Source: Microcyclospora pomicola (taxonomy: Eukaryota; Ascomycota; Dothideomycetes; Capnodiales). Taken from it: a stretch of DNA of 64,000 nucleotides. Within the stretch, counting starts at the first letter, position 1. Every line of letters begins with the position of its first letter. Shown piece after piece: positions 33,701-42,888 of the stretch. Both the position numbers and the translations under genes were made by a program. The notes under the pieces are model-generated. The model saw only the letters and a program-made list of their open reading frames with translations, searched no databases and was not told the origin of the DNA. The stretch covers positions 868,001 through 932,000 of the forward strand of contig NHNY01000003.1 in the NCBI GenBank assembly GCA_002786065.1. Reading direction: 5' to 3'.

Positions 33701-34797
33701 TATCTGATCTGCTTGTTGATCGCTTCGAATGGCTGTCCTTGTTCCTTACCATAGTGCTTTGCCGCCTCTGCGCTCAGATCCTCCAAATCAGTTAGGGTGA
33801 CGTTGCCGCCAATTTCGAGATGATCATCTGCAAACGTGTACTGACGGAGTTCAGCAATGTCGCCGACAAACACAGAAACGGTGTATTGCATGGCCTTAAA
33901 CTTGACTTCGATCTGCGTCTCAGTGCTGCCACCAATGATCTTTGCCGATGGATAGACACTCTTGATCTCGAGCAGCTGCTTCAGCGTGGTCGGTCGGAAC
34001 CATCGCTTTCGCTTGTTTCCAAATGCCAGCGGGCGGTATTCGTGTTTACGCAACGCAGGAGGGAAAATGAGCTGAGTATCTGGATTGTAATCAATGAATC
34101 CAGGGGGCGTAAACCGTTTGATTGGCTGCTCGTCCTCCTTGGTTTCACCGTCGCGACAACACCCACCATTACCGTTCTTCTCCATGCAACACCCACTGCC
34201 TCCGTTTGCCTTGGCCATACCGCAACCTTTGCCGGCACTGAACGATTGAGCAGCGTCCAAGATGGGTCTGTAGCCAGTGCACCTGCAAAGATTTCCATCG
34301 AATGCTTCTTCGACTTCGAGCTCTGAAGGATCGTCATTATTCCTCAGTAATGCGTACAAGCTCATGACTATGCCGGGCGTACAGAAACCGCACTGGCTTC
34401 CATTGCTCTTCGCGATCCGCTCTTGGGCTGGATGAGGCTTCTTGACATTTCCAATTCCTTCAACGGTGATGACATGCTTGCCATCTACTGATACCAGGGG
34501 TGCTAGACAGGCATTGACGGAAGCGTGATATATCTTCTTCGTTGTGGGGTTGTACTGCGACACCACCACTGTACACGCACCACAGCCTCCCTCGGCACAT
34601 CCAAGCTTTGTTCCTGTCAACCCAATCCCGCGCAGGTATTCCAGTAGCGTGATCTCTGGATCAGCTGTGTCAAGCACAACCTTGGTGCCGTTGAGGTAGA
34701 AGCGGAGTGTGTCGTCGTACTCCTCGGTGATCGAACTGAGCGATCGTTGGCTCTCTGCAGAGACCGCAGGCTGCGGCTCGATCAGGCCTGGAGCCAT
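30724..34797 (-). CDS. Xanthine dehydrogenase (purine hydroxylase I)
   Basis: Oxidises hypoxanthine to xanthine and urate in purine breakdown. A single uninterrupted frame codes 1357 residues from the ATG at 34797 (MAPGLIEP); the frame is open to 34854, but that leader is not family-like. Cofactor sites in order: plant-type 2Fe-2S with Cys67, 72, 75 and 97; second 2Fe-2S with Cys136, 139, 171 and 173 (CGFCTPG, CRCTGYRP); FAD domain (KIIGGSTETQ, about 287-296); molybdopterin domain with RLGGGFGGKE, AFRGFGGPQG and the catalytic Glu in GVGEPPLFMGSAVF. A Cys/Gly-rich linker (about 191-217) precedes the FAD domain. All key residues seem present, so it should be active. The lack of introns is notable for a 4-kb fungal gene. 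Two GATA sites lie upstream. Confidence 0.96.
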   Translation of the reverse strand: MAPGLIEPQPAVSAESQRSLSSITEEYDDTLRFYLNGTKVVLDTADPEITLLEYLRGIGLTGTKLGCAEGGCGACTVVVSQYNPTTKKIYHASVNACLAPLVSVDGKHVITVEGIGNVKKPHPAQERIAKSNGSQCGFCTPGIVMSLYALLRNNDDPSELEVEEAFDGNLCRCTGYRPILDAAQSFSAGKGCGMAKANGGSGCCMEKNGNGGCCRDGETKEDEQPIKRFTPPGFIDYNPDTQLIFPPALRKHEYRPLAFGNKRKRWFRPTTLKQLLEIKSVYPSAKIIGGSTETQIEVKFKAMQYTVSVFVGDIAELRQYTFADDHLEIGGNVTLTDLEDLSAEAAKHYGKEQGQPFEAINKQIRYFAGRQIRNVGTPAGNLATASPISDLNPVFMATNATLVAKSLDETIEIPMAEFFKAYRVTALPPDAIIASIRIPIFKAKGEYMRAYKQAKRKDDDIAIVNSALRVRLDDDNNVENCSLVYGGMAPVTIAAKNAVSFLTGKKFTDPKTLEGVMNALEQDFDLRFGVPGGMATYRKSLALGFFYRFYHEVLAQLNPEGTEIDQDCVDEIEREISKGYKDHTAGEAYEKKVIGKEQPHVAALKQCTGEAQYTDDIPVQKNELYGCLVLSTKPHAKLLKVDADPAMTIPGVIDYVDHHDLPNAEANWWGAPNCDETFFAVDEVFTAGQPIGLILATSAKQAEEGARAVKVDYEELPAIFTIEEAIQNDSYFDHHHWIHNGDVEKAFEESDHVFTGIARMGGQEHFYLETNACVVVPKPEDGEMEVYSSTQNPTETQAYIAQVTGVAANKIVSKVKRLGGGFGGKETRSIQLAGICAVAAKKLQRPVRCMLNRDEDILTSGQRHPFLARWKVGVNKDGKLQALDCDVFNNGGWSQDLSAAVVDRALSHIDGVYKFPAVHVRGRICKTNTVSNTAFRGFGGPQGMFICETFMEEVADHLKMPVEKLRELNMYEADEETHFKQALKDWYVPMMWKQVHEESRYQERKQEVAKFNAEHKWKKRGLSIIPTKFGISFTALFLNQAGALVHIYHDGSVLVAHGGTEMGQGLHTKMTMIAAEALGVPQDNVYISETATNTVANTSSTAASASSDLNGYAIYNACEQLNERLAPFREKLGKDATMKQLAHAAYFDRVNLSANGFYKTPDIGYVWGPNTGQMFFYFTQGVAAAEVEIDCLTGDWTCRRADIKMDVGRSINPAIDYGQIEGAFVQGMGLFTIEESLWHRASGQIFTRGPGAYKIPGFRDIPQDFNVSLLKDVNWENLRTIQRSRGVGEPPLFMGSAVFFAIRDALKSAREQWGVDEVLSLRSPATVERIRTSCADPIIKRAEVLPREGERSFFVSI

Positions 34798-35731
34798 TGT
34801 TATCAATGCGAGGGTCGTCGGTAGATTTATGATGTAGATGATCTGTGTCTCCAAGTTCTATGGTACGTCTCGGCGATCAAGACATTTCTCCCCCACTGAT
34901 CCGAGGCGGGAAATCCTGGTAATCAGAAGAAATGCAAAGAAATGGAATCGGCAGATACAACAGGTTCCTGTCGCAGATTGAACAGAGGAATAGCAAGCAA
35001 ATAAGAAAGTAATATAATGGGCTTATCTCATTATCGCAGCTCGCCGATACAATAGAGGGGCGACGGAGCGGGGCGCTGCAGGCGTGGAGAAAGGCATATG
35101 TAGCAGAGCTCAGATGAGCCAAAATGAGCCGCGGTCCCGATTCAGGGCCTCTTGTGATACTTTGTTACCGATGATCAGAATGCTGAGGATTGATGATAAT
35201 GTCGAGTCGAAGCGTGGTCTATATCGCTCGTGGAGAGTGGGTGTGGTCGCATCATCCACTTCTGCAAAACATCCCCGGACGCGCCCGAAGCTTTTGTGAA
35301 CCTTGGCGGCCTTGCCACGTGCAGCCAACAACCCACTCCCTCCATGTTACAGATAGGTACAATATTATTGGGCTCGCATCAACATCACTTGTGGCAATAC
35401 AACACAGATGCACGTATCTGCCTGTTCTGTACAAGTCATATCGCCACTTGCAATGCTCCAGCCTTGTAGAGGGTGCGCAGCATGTCGATCTGCTCTCCCT
35501 ATCCTGCTTTTCCTCAGCCGCATCTCTGCATGCCTCACACTTCATTAGTAAGGCCAAGCTGCATATGCTCTGAGCTTTGCCTGAGCTGCACTGCCTCAGC
35601 TGTACCCGGCTAGCGCACACGATCTTGTATAAGGTAGGGAATGCTGGAGTTGTTTCTCATTTTCTCATCAGAACACACGTCTCCATCCGTCTTTGTCCGT
35701 TTGGCGGTCCTGGTTGGCAAAAGTAGCAATC
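34798..35731. promoter_or_regulatory. Divergent promoter, xanthine dehydrogenase and ankyrin gene
   Basis: About 930 bases between divergent start codons; no gene seen. It holds the GATA pair listed separately. I searched by eye for the purine-activator pattern TCGG-N6-CCGA and did not find a clear copy. Confidence 0.55.
35022..35036 (-). promoter_or_regulatory. Pair of HGATAR (AreA-type GATA factor) sites
   Basis: On the strand of xanthine dehydrogenase the sequence reads CGATAAT then AGATAAG, two HGATAR matches about 9 bases apart and some 225-240 bases upstream of the ATG. Close pairs of such sites are the known binding layout for AreA-type nitrogen regulators; use here is inference. Confidence 0.45.
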
Positions 35732-37129
35732 ATGGACCCATTTTCCGTCATTACGACCATTCAACTTACAGCCTCGGCTGCAGTCAAGCTCTATGAATTC
35801 ATAAATACCATCAAAGATGCCAAAAGCGAAGTCTCGACCCTGGGTGCTGATGTGCTGGGCTTCACGACAGTGCTCAAGCGGCTAGAGCGGACATTGGCCG
35901 TGCCCAAGAACAAAGCGTACCTGGGCACTAAGGCAGATCTGCGAGCGGTCATCGATAGCTGGCGGGGAATCATTCAGCTCTGCCATGGCAAAGTCACAGT
36001 TTTGGACAAGATTCTCAGGAGCTGTAGCTACCAGGAGCCAAACGGGAAGAAGAACAAGCTCAGTGGAGTTAAGTGGTATTTCAGACGGACTGAAGCGCTT
36101 GAGGCGCAGCAGCAGCTGGTCCGTACCCAAATGACTCTGGACAATGCCATGACGCAAGGGGTTCTGGCGATCTTGCTTGCGCAAGCTGGGGAGGACAAAC
36201 CAGCCCCTGTGCCAGCGACCGCAAACAATGATATCGTCGCTAAGAGAGTAAAAGAAGGCGAGCAATTGCGAACCGCAGCGAGGAATGGCGACCGCAAACT
36301 GATCGCTATGCTGCTTGAAGCTGGAGCTCCTCTCAACTCGCGAAGCCAACATGGTCGGACCGCATTGTCCATTGCGGTCGAACAAGGAAATTTCGAGACT
36401 GTGCGCTTCTTACTGCAACAAAAAGATATCACTGTCGATAATGTGCAAGACATTGTACAGCATGGGACCGGGAAAGTCTCTGAGAGCAAACGAACGCCCC
36501 TGCATTGGGCGGCCGCATGTGGCCACACAGCGATCGCTGGCCTGTTGCTCGATGCGGGCGCAAAGATGACAGCGAAGACCGATTCCAAACGAAAGCCGGT
36601 ACAAGAAGCCGCTATCGCTGGTCACTACGATACCGTTACTTACCTTCTCGAACGAGGCGCTGACGTTGACACGAGAACATACTACTCCTGGACAATGCTT
36701 CACAATGCCGCTGCCCATGGGCATCTCGCCCTCGCTTCGCTTCTAATCAAGCACGGCGCCAACACCGAGATCAAATACACAGGGACGTGGCACGGTGAAG
36801 GAAAGCTCGAAAACCGCGGGACGGATCGGACCCCATTACACTACGCGATTCGCCCGAATCGAAAGCCGCATGGGAACGAAACAGCCATGATCGCGCTACT
36901 GGTACGGACAGGAAAGGCCAAGGTCGGTGCGAAGGACAGTCATGGCTGCACGCCGCTACACTATGCGGTACAGTCAGGGTGGACATCGGCGCTCGGAACC
37001 CTGCTAGATCATGCCGAGCGATACCAGATCCAATTGAAGAATAACGCTGGCAAGACTGCTCTTGATGAAGCTACCGCTAAGGGAGACAAGAAGATGATCG
37101 CGATGATTGCGATGATTCCACCAAAATGA
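35732..37129 (+). CDS. STAND-type fungal N-domain plus ankyrin repeat protein
   Basis: Single exon, 465 residues, from MDPFSVITTIQL. The first 150 residues form the helical N-terminal domain common in fungal STAND/NLR-like proteins (typical opening MDPxS..; here TASAAVKLYEFINTIKDAKSEVSTL). No NACHT or NB-ARC domain follows. Ankyrin repeats start near residue 178 and number about seven (RTALSIAVEQGNFETVRFLL, RTPLHWAAACGHTAIAGLL, TMLHNAAAHGHLALASLL, RTPLHYAI, CTPLHYAVQSG). Some repeats carry inserts (about 232-252 and 349-366). The N-domain usually mediates signalling or cell-death partner contacts in larger NLRs, so this short form could be an adaptor. The function is a guess; the domain calls are solid. 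Confidence 0.85.
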   Translation: MDPFSVITTIQLTASAAVKLYEFINTIKDAKSEVSTLGADVLGFTTVLKRLERTLAVPKNKAYLGTKADLRAVIDSWRGIIQLCHGKVTVLDKILRSCSYQEPNGKKNKLSGVKWYFRRTEALEAQQQLVRTQMTLDNAMTQGVLAILLAQAGEDKPAPVPATANNDIVAKRVKEGEQLRTAARNGDRKLIAMLLEAGAPLNSRSQHGRTALSIAVEQGNFETVRFLLQQKDITVDNVQDIVQHGTGKVSESKRTPLHWAAACGHTAIAGLLLDAGAKMTAKTDSKRKPVQEAAIAGHYDTVTYLLERGADVDTRTYYSWTMLHNAAAHGHLALASLLIKHGANTEIKYTGTWHGEGKLENRGTDRTPLHYAIRPNRKPHGNETAMIALLVRTGKAKVGAKDSHGCTPLHYAVQSGWTSALGTLLDHAERYQIQLKNNAGKTALDEATAKGDKKMIAMIAMIPPK

Positions 37130-37494
37130 ACAAGGATTTCAGACAACCTTGAGCCTCGACGACGGACAAGATCGAGTCGATTGATCGGGTAGCCTTCTGG
37201 CATTCGTGACGGGACATGCTCCATCTACGACTATTGACCGAGAACAAAACAGATGCAAAGACTGGTTGAATACTGATTGTCTTGAAAGGTTCATGGCTCG
37301 ACGTGAAAGGCAGCACATGCCGCGGTGTATTTACAGCAAATCTACAGCGTGATACTCGACACATCATCACCAGGACATCAGCCCCTTCAGTTCGACTCAC
37401 CAGATGTGGCTGGAGGCACGAGAACAGTTGACCTACACGGATTGCAATCCATGTCAGCCACGACAGCTTCCAGACGACCAGCAGCGATGTCTAC
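37130..37494. other. Intergenic region (3' ends converge)
   Basis: 365 bases between the converging ankyrin and SDR genes; nothing seen. Confidence 0.5.
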
Positions 37495-38607
37495 TCACTC
37501 AGTCTCGCCACTTTCCTTCTTCGCTCCGCCACCCGGCGTCCATGTGTCCACATCAATCACCTGTCTTCCTTTCCAGTTCGTCATGATGTTCTCGCCCTTG
37601 GCTCTCACACGGTTCTGCATCCAGTGCGGTAAGGCCCTCAGCCACGTCATCGACACACCGAATCCAGGCAGATAGACCGACCCGCTGGTTCCGCTCAGCA
37701 CTTTGCGCACGATCGACTCGGCCACCGTCTCAGGTGTCATGGTCGGCATCAGGAAGCTGTTCGCGCTGTTGTTGTAGCCCTCGAACAACGATGTGCGTGT
37801 GTATCCTGGGTTCACCACGATGGTTCGCACTTTCGGTGCATTGAAGCGCGTCTTGAGCTCGGCGGTCAAACCCTCGTGAAAGGCAAGCGCAGCAGCCTTG
37901 GACGCTGCATAATCCACCATGTCAGGCACCGTCACATACGCCGCGAGCGATGCAACGGTGACGACCGTGCCGTGGTTGTTGCTCGCCATGGACGGCACGA
38001 ACTCCTTGGCCAGCCAATAGTGTGCAAGCGTGTTGACCTCAAACGTGAACCGGACATCCTTCTCGGTGGCATTGAGAATGTTCTTGCCACGAGCGACGCC
38101 GGCATTGTTGATGAGAATGGTCGGCTCGCCGACCTCCACGCGGATCTTCGACGCGACCTCAGCGATCGTGCTAGGCGATGTAATGTCGCACTTGTAGTAG
38201 TGGACATTAGGTCCGGCGTCGTAGGTCATAGGGATGACATCCAGGACCACGACCTTGACGCCCTGCTCCGCCAACAGCTTCACGATGTTACCGCCAATGA
38301 CCCCGGCGCCGCCCGTCACCACCGCAATCTCTTTCTCCCACACATATGTAGCCTTGACGCCATTGCTCAGGACGCGCGAGTCGAGGAACTTGCTCGCCCA
38401 CCGGACGAGCCCGAAGTAGAGCAGGAAGCGGACTCGTGACAAGGCCGTGGGGTGCTGCAGCGCCAAGTTGATCCCGCGGTTGGTGTAGACAGCGGCGAGG
38501 AGGATGGGAAGCGTGACGACGGGGTTCAAGGCGGTGCGCTTGATGAGTCGCCCGACCGGATCACCGGTCAGGCCCTCACGAGGAAGCCAGCCGTTGTGGA
38601 AAGGCAT
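37495..38607 (-). CDS. Membrane-linked short-chain dehydrogenase/reductase
   Basis: Single exon, 370 residues. Classical SDR features: cofactor loop TGGAGVIGG (98-106, Val in place of the usual Ile), Asp122 after the second strand (VVVLDV, favouring NAD(H)), NNAG (167-170), Asn192, Ser220 and Tyr233/Lys237 (YAASK). The N-terminal 90 residues have two hydrophobic stretches (PVVTLPILLAAVY and RFLLYFGLVRW) that could hold it at the ER or lipid droplets. It resembles the retinol/17-beta-hydroxysteroid (HSD17B11/DHRS3-like) group, called RDH-like in fungi. The substrate is unknown. Confidence 0.88.
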   Translation of the reverse strand: MPFHNGWLPREGLTGDPVGRLIKRTALNPVVTLPILLAAVYTNRGINLALQHPTALSRVRFLLYFGLVRWASKFLDSRVLSNGVKATYVWEKEIAVVTGGAGVIGGNIVKLLAEQGVKVVVLDVIPMTYDAGPNVHYYKCDITSPSTIAEVASKIRVEVGEPTILINNAGVARGKNILNATEKDVRFTFEVNTLAHYWLAKEFVPSMASNNHGTVVTVASLAAYVTVPDMVDYAASKAAALAFHEGLTAELKTRFNAPKVRTIVVNPGYTRTSLFEGYNNSANSFLMPTMTPETVAESIVRKVLSGTSGSVYLPGFGVSMTWLRALPHWMQNRVRAKGENIMTNWKGRQVIDVDTWTPGGGAKKESGETE

Positions 38608-39586
38608 GTTGATGCTGGTTTTGGACGGGATGGAATTGCTTCAAGTCACCCCGAGTGCAAAGAGAAGCTACTCGACAGGTGTTTACTTGACTGATCAAAG
38701 TCCTTGTCCGACGTATATAGAAGTGCGCCTGACTGCGCGTGCATACCGGCACACATGCTGCCCGTGACAAGGATACAGATCCCTACCTACCCTGGATTGT
38801 GCAAGCAAGGTCGTCTCAGCTCCACCACCTTTTGACGCCAGCCCACTGCCCCAGAACCTTGGAGCTCGAGCTGCTCTGTGCGCTCGTGTGCGGGGAAGCT
38901 TGCATCGGTTCCTGGGCCGGACTTTATGCAACCGGATCAAGGGTTATGCACGGCCAATTCCTCCGTCAGTACTGCAGAGCTACTAGGATTCGTGAGTCTG
39001 ATGTTGACTTGTTGGTTTGAGAAGTCATTGGCTCTTAGTACGCGGCGGTCTTGTGTGGCATTGGGACATGTTCGGACGATGCTGGGGACCCAGTGATAAT
39101 GCGGAGGTTCATGTCGCGACTCTCCCGATCGTCTTCGTAGGCAGTTCATCAGCGAAGACATATATCCCCTGTGCCGATGTTTGCTCTTAGACGGTCTTAG
39201 ACGGAGACTTCTTCAGCACGGAGCAGGATGATATATATGTAAGAAGAGCAGTGTCGTGATAGGGACATCATAGGAGTGGTGGCTTTCACTGATGTCTAGG
39301 AATTTGGCGTAACGTCATGATTGGAGACACATGTGTCCTAGACGAGGACAACAATGGTCATTCGGCTCTGCAATCGATGGAAGGGCAGAGAACGAATCAT
39401 CTTGAACTTCCGCACAAGAGGAAGATGCTGCAGTACGTACGAGCGGGGATGTTCTTTCGAAGGGCTGCCAGCGTAAGAATGTACCCACCTCAGGTAAGCT
39501 CCAAGTATATCTCCATCTCGGTACAGCATATATCTAGCTGCTACCCGCAGAAGTGACATACAAGAAGCACAATTCCCTCATTGGAC
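38608..39586. promoter_or_regulatory. Divergent intergenic region between two SDR genes
   Basis: About 980 bases between divergent starts of two SDR-fold genes. No gene recognised. The two SDRs are too different in length and sequence to be a recent duplication. Confidence 0.45.
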
Positions 39587-40503
39587 ATGTCAATCATCCA
39601 AAGAAACAATCCTCTAAATCTGCAGTCCCGTGTCTGCCTGGTAACGTCCGCCTCCTCTCCGCTGGGCGTGATCATCTGTAAGACACTCCTCAAGGCAAAT
39701 GCGCTTGTGCTGGGCATCGATGCAGACCCGAAAGACGACTCACTGAATTCTGGACTGGGCACGCACTTTCAATTCATGCAGGGCGACATCGAGCTTGAAG
39801 GACTCCCGATCCAGATCTTGAAGACCGCAGAACTCGGATTTGGAACTGACAGAGTTGATGTGCTGGTCAATGTTGTGGATCGGAATGGAACAAAAGCCTA
39901 CCAGAGTTTGTGTCGAGAGGTTGGGACTGCGATGCATGATCGAGGATGTGGATCGATTGTGAATGTTCTCAGTAGTGGTGTGGGAAAGATCGATCCTGTC
40001 GTTAGTCCTTTTCCCAGCATGTCCTAGTCAATTGAACAGTTTGGTCAATTTTACTGATCAACGCTGCCAAACAGATAGCCGCATTTCGCGAGGTTGCGTA
40101 TTCGCAAGGCTTGCAGAGTATTAGAGTGAACGTCGTAGTGCCACAGCGTGAGTTCCCAATCTCGCTGGTCGTGTCAATAGATACACAACTGACACCACAA
40201 CAGCAACGGTGGTAGGCTCGCATGAGGATAGTTCGCAACCAGCCATCTCAGCATACAAAGAAGCTAAGACTCATATGGAGGCTCTTATGAAGACAGAGAA
40301 GTACGATGCCACAGCACAGATTACGCGCCTCTAGCCTGACATAGTACAGAGTCACGGAATCATTGGCATCAGCTGTCCAGTCGAAGCACGCAGCCAATCT
40401 GCTCTACGATATTGGGAATCTGACATTGTTCTTGGCCGGAGATATGAGCGGTCAGATCGACAAGAAACAGGTGTGTCTCAATGGTTCTTGTCAAGAATTG
40501 TAG
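39587..40503 (+). CDS. Divergent SDR-fold protein, probably non-catalytic or decaying
   Basis: Four exons by my reading (39587-40000, 40075-40147, 40204-40300, 40350-40503), 245 residues. The Rossmann start VCLVTSASSPLGVIICKTLL replaces TGxxxGxG; DVLVNVVDRNG replaces NNAG; NVLSSG keeps a serine; IRVNVVVP and the ending LTLFLAGDMSGQ match SDR order. The stretch that should carry YxxxK, between NVLSSGVGK and AAFREVA, is missing at the first exon join. A later YKEAK (180-184) is in the wrong place. The first donor is GTTAGT. Either an exon was missed or the active site is gone and the gene is a pseudoenzyme or pseudogene. Gene structure is moderately sure, activity doubtful. Confidence 0.6.
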
Positions 40504-40926
40504 ATGACACCGTGAGCTGTCCAACTATGATCCATATGCTGATTTATGGTGACCTTGTACCGACGGGTCGTTGTTCATAGTCAAGCAAATGAAGATGGTT
40601 GTACTCGTTTCTGCAAAGTATTTGTCGGAGACAGCAGACTACCCCTGCCCTTCAGGCTACCCGAGCGAGTTGAAGTCAACATGACCTTTGTTCGAGAGGC
40701 GGTGAAGCATTGATATCAAAAGGTGAAAGCGTTGTATGTTAGGAATGTGGTTGACATGTGCTGTCGTCGGATATAAGAAGAGAGGCTCATAGTCTATGGT
40801 CTGTGCTTCCGCCACCGATGTCGCCCGCATCATGATCAAGTCCGCTATATGCAATATTTATTACCTTCATTCCCAGGCTTTCACATTGCGTCTCGGAAAC
40901 TGCAGCAAGAGAAAGTTGGAGCCATC
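40504..40926. other. Intergenic region
   Basis: About 420 bases between two rightward genes. It should hold the SDHAF4 promoter. The SDHAF4 frame is open to 40849 but begins its recognisable presequence at 40927. Confidence 0.45.
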
Positions 40927-41415
40927 ATGCAGACCGTCACTCGCACAACAAGGGCCATGCGCCCGGCATTCCTATCCCGCCGCGCCTTTGCAACGACCTC
41001 GTCCATATCCTCCGCTAGACCACCGTTCGCCCCCGGACCTGCTCCACCACGGCTCCCCAAAGACGAGCAAGAGATCTTCGAGAAGCTCCAAGCACAATCC
41101 ACTGGCGCATTCTCCACCCCGACACCCACATCACGGACGCCGTCAGATGACGTTGTCGGCGAAGCCCTACGCGAGCAGGCACAGTCGCGCTCATCCGAAG
41201 CAGACGATATGTTGGAGCAACTGCGCGAGCGAGCGAGATTGGCTGCAAAGGGAGACGGAGAGGAGCTGCATCCGAATGTACGGAGGGGAGCGAAACCGGA
41301 GTTCGAGGGTGATGTGAATCCGAAGACTGGAGAGGTGGGAGGGCCGAAGAATGAGCCCTTGAGATGGGGCGTCGCTTCAGACTGGAGCTATAACGGACGA
41401 GTGACGGACTTTTGA
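40927..41415 (+). CDS. Succinate dehydrogenase assembly factor 4 (Sdh8/SDHAF4, DUF1674)
   Basis: Single exon, 162 residues, from MQTVTRTTRAMRPAF. The N-terminus is an Arg/Ser/Thr presequence (LSRRAFATTSSISSARPP) for mitochondria. The middle is disordered. The C-terminal family block is complete: HPNVRRGAKPEFEGDVNPKT, then GEVGGPKNEPLRWG, then DWSYNGRVTDF at the very end, as in all members. The protein binds flavinylated SDHA and protects it before the complex II dimer forms. Confidence 0.92.
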   Translation: MQTVTRTTRAMRPAFLSRRAFATTSSISSARPPFAPGPAPPRLPKDEQEIFEKLQAQSTGAFSTPTPTSRTPSDDVVGEALREQAQSRSSEADDMLEQLRERARLAAKGDGEELHPNVRRGAKPEFEGDVNPKTGEVGGPKNEPLRWGVASDWSYNGRVTDF

Positions 41416-41758
41416 GGGACATTCAAGAAAGGCCAGGATCACGATTCATGCTTGGTGGGAGGCGTGGGCAGGATCTTGCTTGGAAGCGAGAAGGTTGTGA
41501 GGCAATTTTGATGCTCTGACAAAGGCTCGAGGAAAGCGCTCGCGGATATCACCATCGCTTGGGAGTTGCTGTGTACTTCCCTGACGCATCGTTGTCAGGC
41601 TCCCTTAGGCGTGCTTTTCATGCCAACATGACATTGGCACAGTCCTCGGCTTGTTGAGCAGAATCCTAACCAAAAGGACGGCAAGCGTAGACCGGCGCAG
41701 TAAGCAAGCATGATCTGGTCAAACCTGTACATCTTGTTCTATTTATCCTAGGATATCT
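41416..41758. other. Intergenic region (3' ends converge)
   Basis: About 340 bases between the converging SDHAF4 and thioesterase genes; nothing seen. Confidence 0.5.
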
Positions 41759-42373
41759 CTACAACTGTATATCAGCATCCACGTTATACTTGGTGTGCTC
41801 ACAAGTGCTTATAAGCACACCATCCTTCTCCCGCCTCATCTCGCCTCGTAATAATGCCATTCGCTTCCCCACTTGCACGATCTAAAGGGAAGATCGTCAG
41901 TTTGCTTGTTTCCTCTTCCAATCACGGTTGTACAATGACCAATATAACTTACCTCACAGTCGAGCAAGATATAATCCCCAATCATACCTGGTCGCAAGCA
42001 ATTGACAACCAAACTCCTCGTCGTTCCCATACTGGACCAGAAGCCTGGCTTCGCCACCATCGCCAAGGCCCAACTCGTACAAACATCATAAACGGTCGAT
42101 TGAGCTCCGCCGTGAAACGTGCCCATGGGGTTTTGGTACTCCTTGGTGATGGGAAAGCGGAAGGTGACTTTCTGTGCGGCGAAATCCGCCGCCACGACCG
42201 ATAGCTCAGTCGAAACCCATTTCTCGGTGAAGTGGCCGGTATAGTTGACTCTCGTCTACGAGGATGCCGTGAGCTTGTCTATCATGAATCGCGATGTCTC
42301 GGGGCCAAATACATACAGATTCGGCGATCTCGCTGATGTCGACCAGCTTCTTAAATCGTTCGAGGTCGGACAT
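41759..42373 (-). CDS. Hotdog-fold acyl-CoA thioesterase (PaaI/ACOT13-like)
   Basis: Three exons (42373-42317, 42255-41953, 41881-41759) encode 160 residues; introns are GTATGT..GTAG and GTAAGT..TTTAG and both joins are in phase 0. The hotdog signature is NPMGTFHGG (61-69), with His and Gly-Gly opening the central helix. The last exon supplies the fifth strand, [17 protein letters not shown], and ends [14 protein letters not shown]. Without that exon the protein looks truncated, so the short final exon matters. Expected to hydrolyse acyl-CoA esters, length specificity unknown. No targeting peptide is visible. Confidence 0.85.
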
Positions 42374-42888
42374 TATGAAGCCGCTGTGATGGACCAGCAA
42401 CTGACGCTTCAGTCAAATAGGAGAAGTACAGGACTGCTGCTCAATGAAAATTGAAGCAAAATATTACGGGCGCAGGGAGAGAAGGATCATGTACACAGGT
42501 TGCTTACATGTCGATCGTACAGTAGAGAGATCATCTGGCTAGACCTCGGACCTAATCGGCCTTGCTACGCCCATCGACCACACGATCTCTAAACTACTAA
42601 CAGTACCTAGCGTTGCGCAATTCAAGTTCTCCTCTAACTTGTGATAAGAGGTGCTCTACCGGTACAGACTGTGTTCCATAGTATCAAAAACTTGAGCGAA
42701 AGATTATGTAGGCAGTGCTTCGTGCATCATCATGTACCTAGTAGTGTAAAGTGAAGTGCTCCCCACACGACGACGTAGAGCTACTCTAGTGCGGAATTCG
42801 CCCGCGGATCTCTGAACTTTTTGTGAAGAAGTTCGGTATTGGAAGACGATATCAGTCTGTGCAAACCTCTGCCTATGTGTTACGAAAC
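42374..42888. promoter_or_regulatory. Divergent promoter, thioesterase and RRP12
   Basis: About 515 bases between divergent starts; AT-rich, no gene seen. The RRP12 frame is open from 42823 but has no earlier ATG that fits. Confidence 0.5.

Noticed and set aside
40270-40300. YKEAK of the second SDR as its catalytic YxxxK
   Set aside because: It lies after the RVNVV strand, whereas catalytic YxxxK must precede it.
37495-40503. Two SDR genes as a tandem duplicate
   Set aside because: They are divergently oriented, of different length and exon structure, and share only fold-level motifs.
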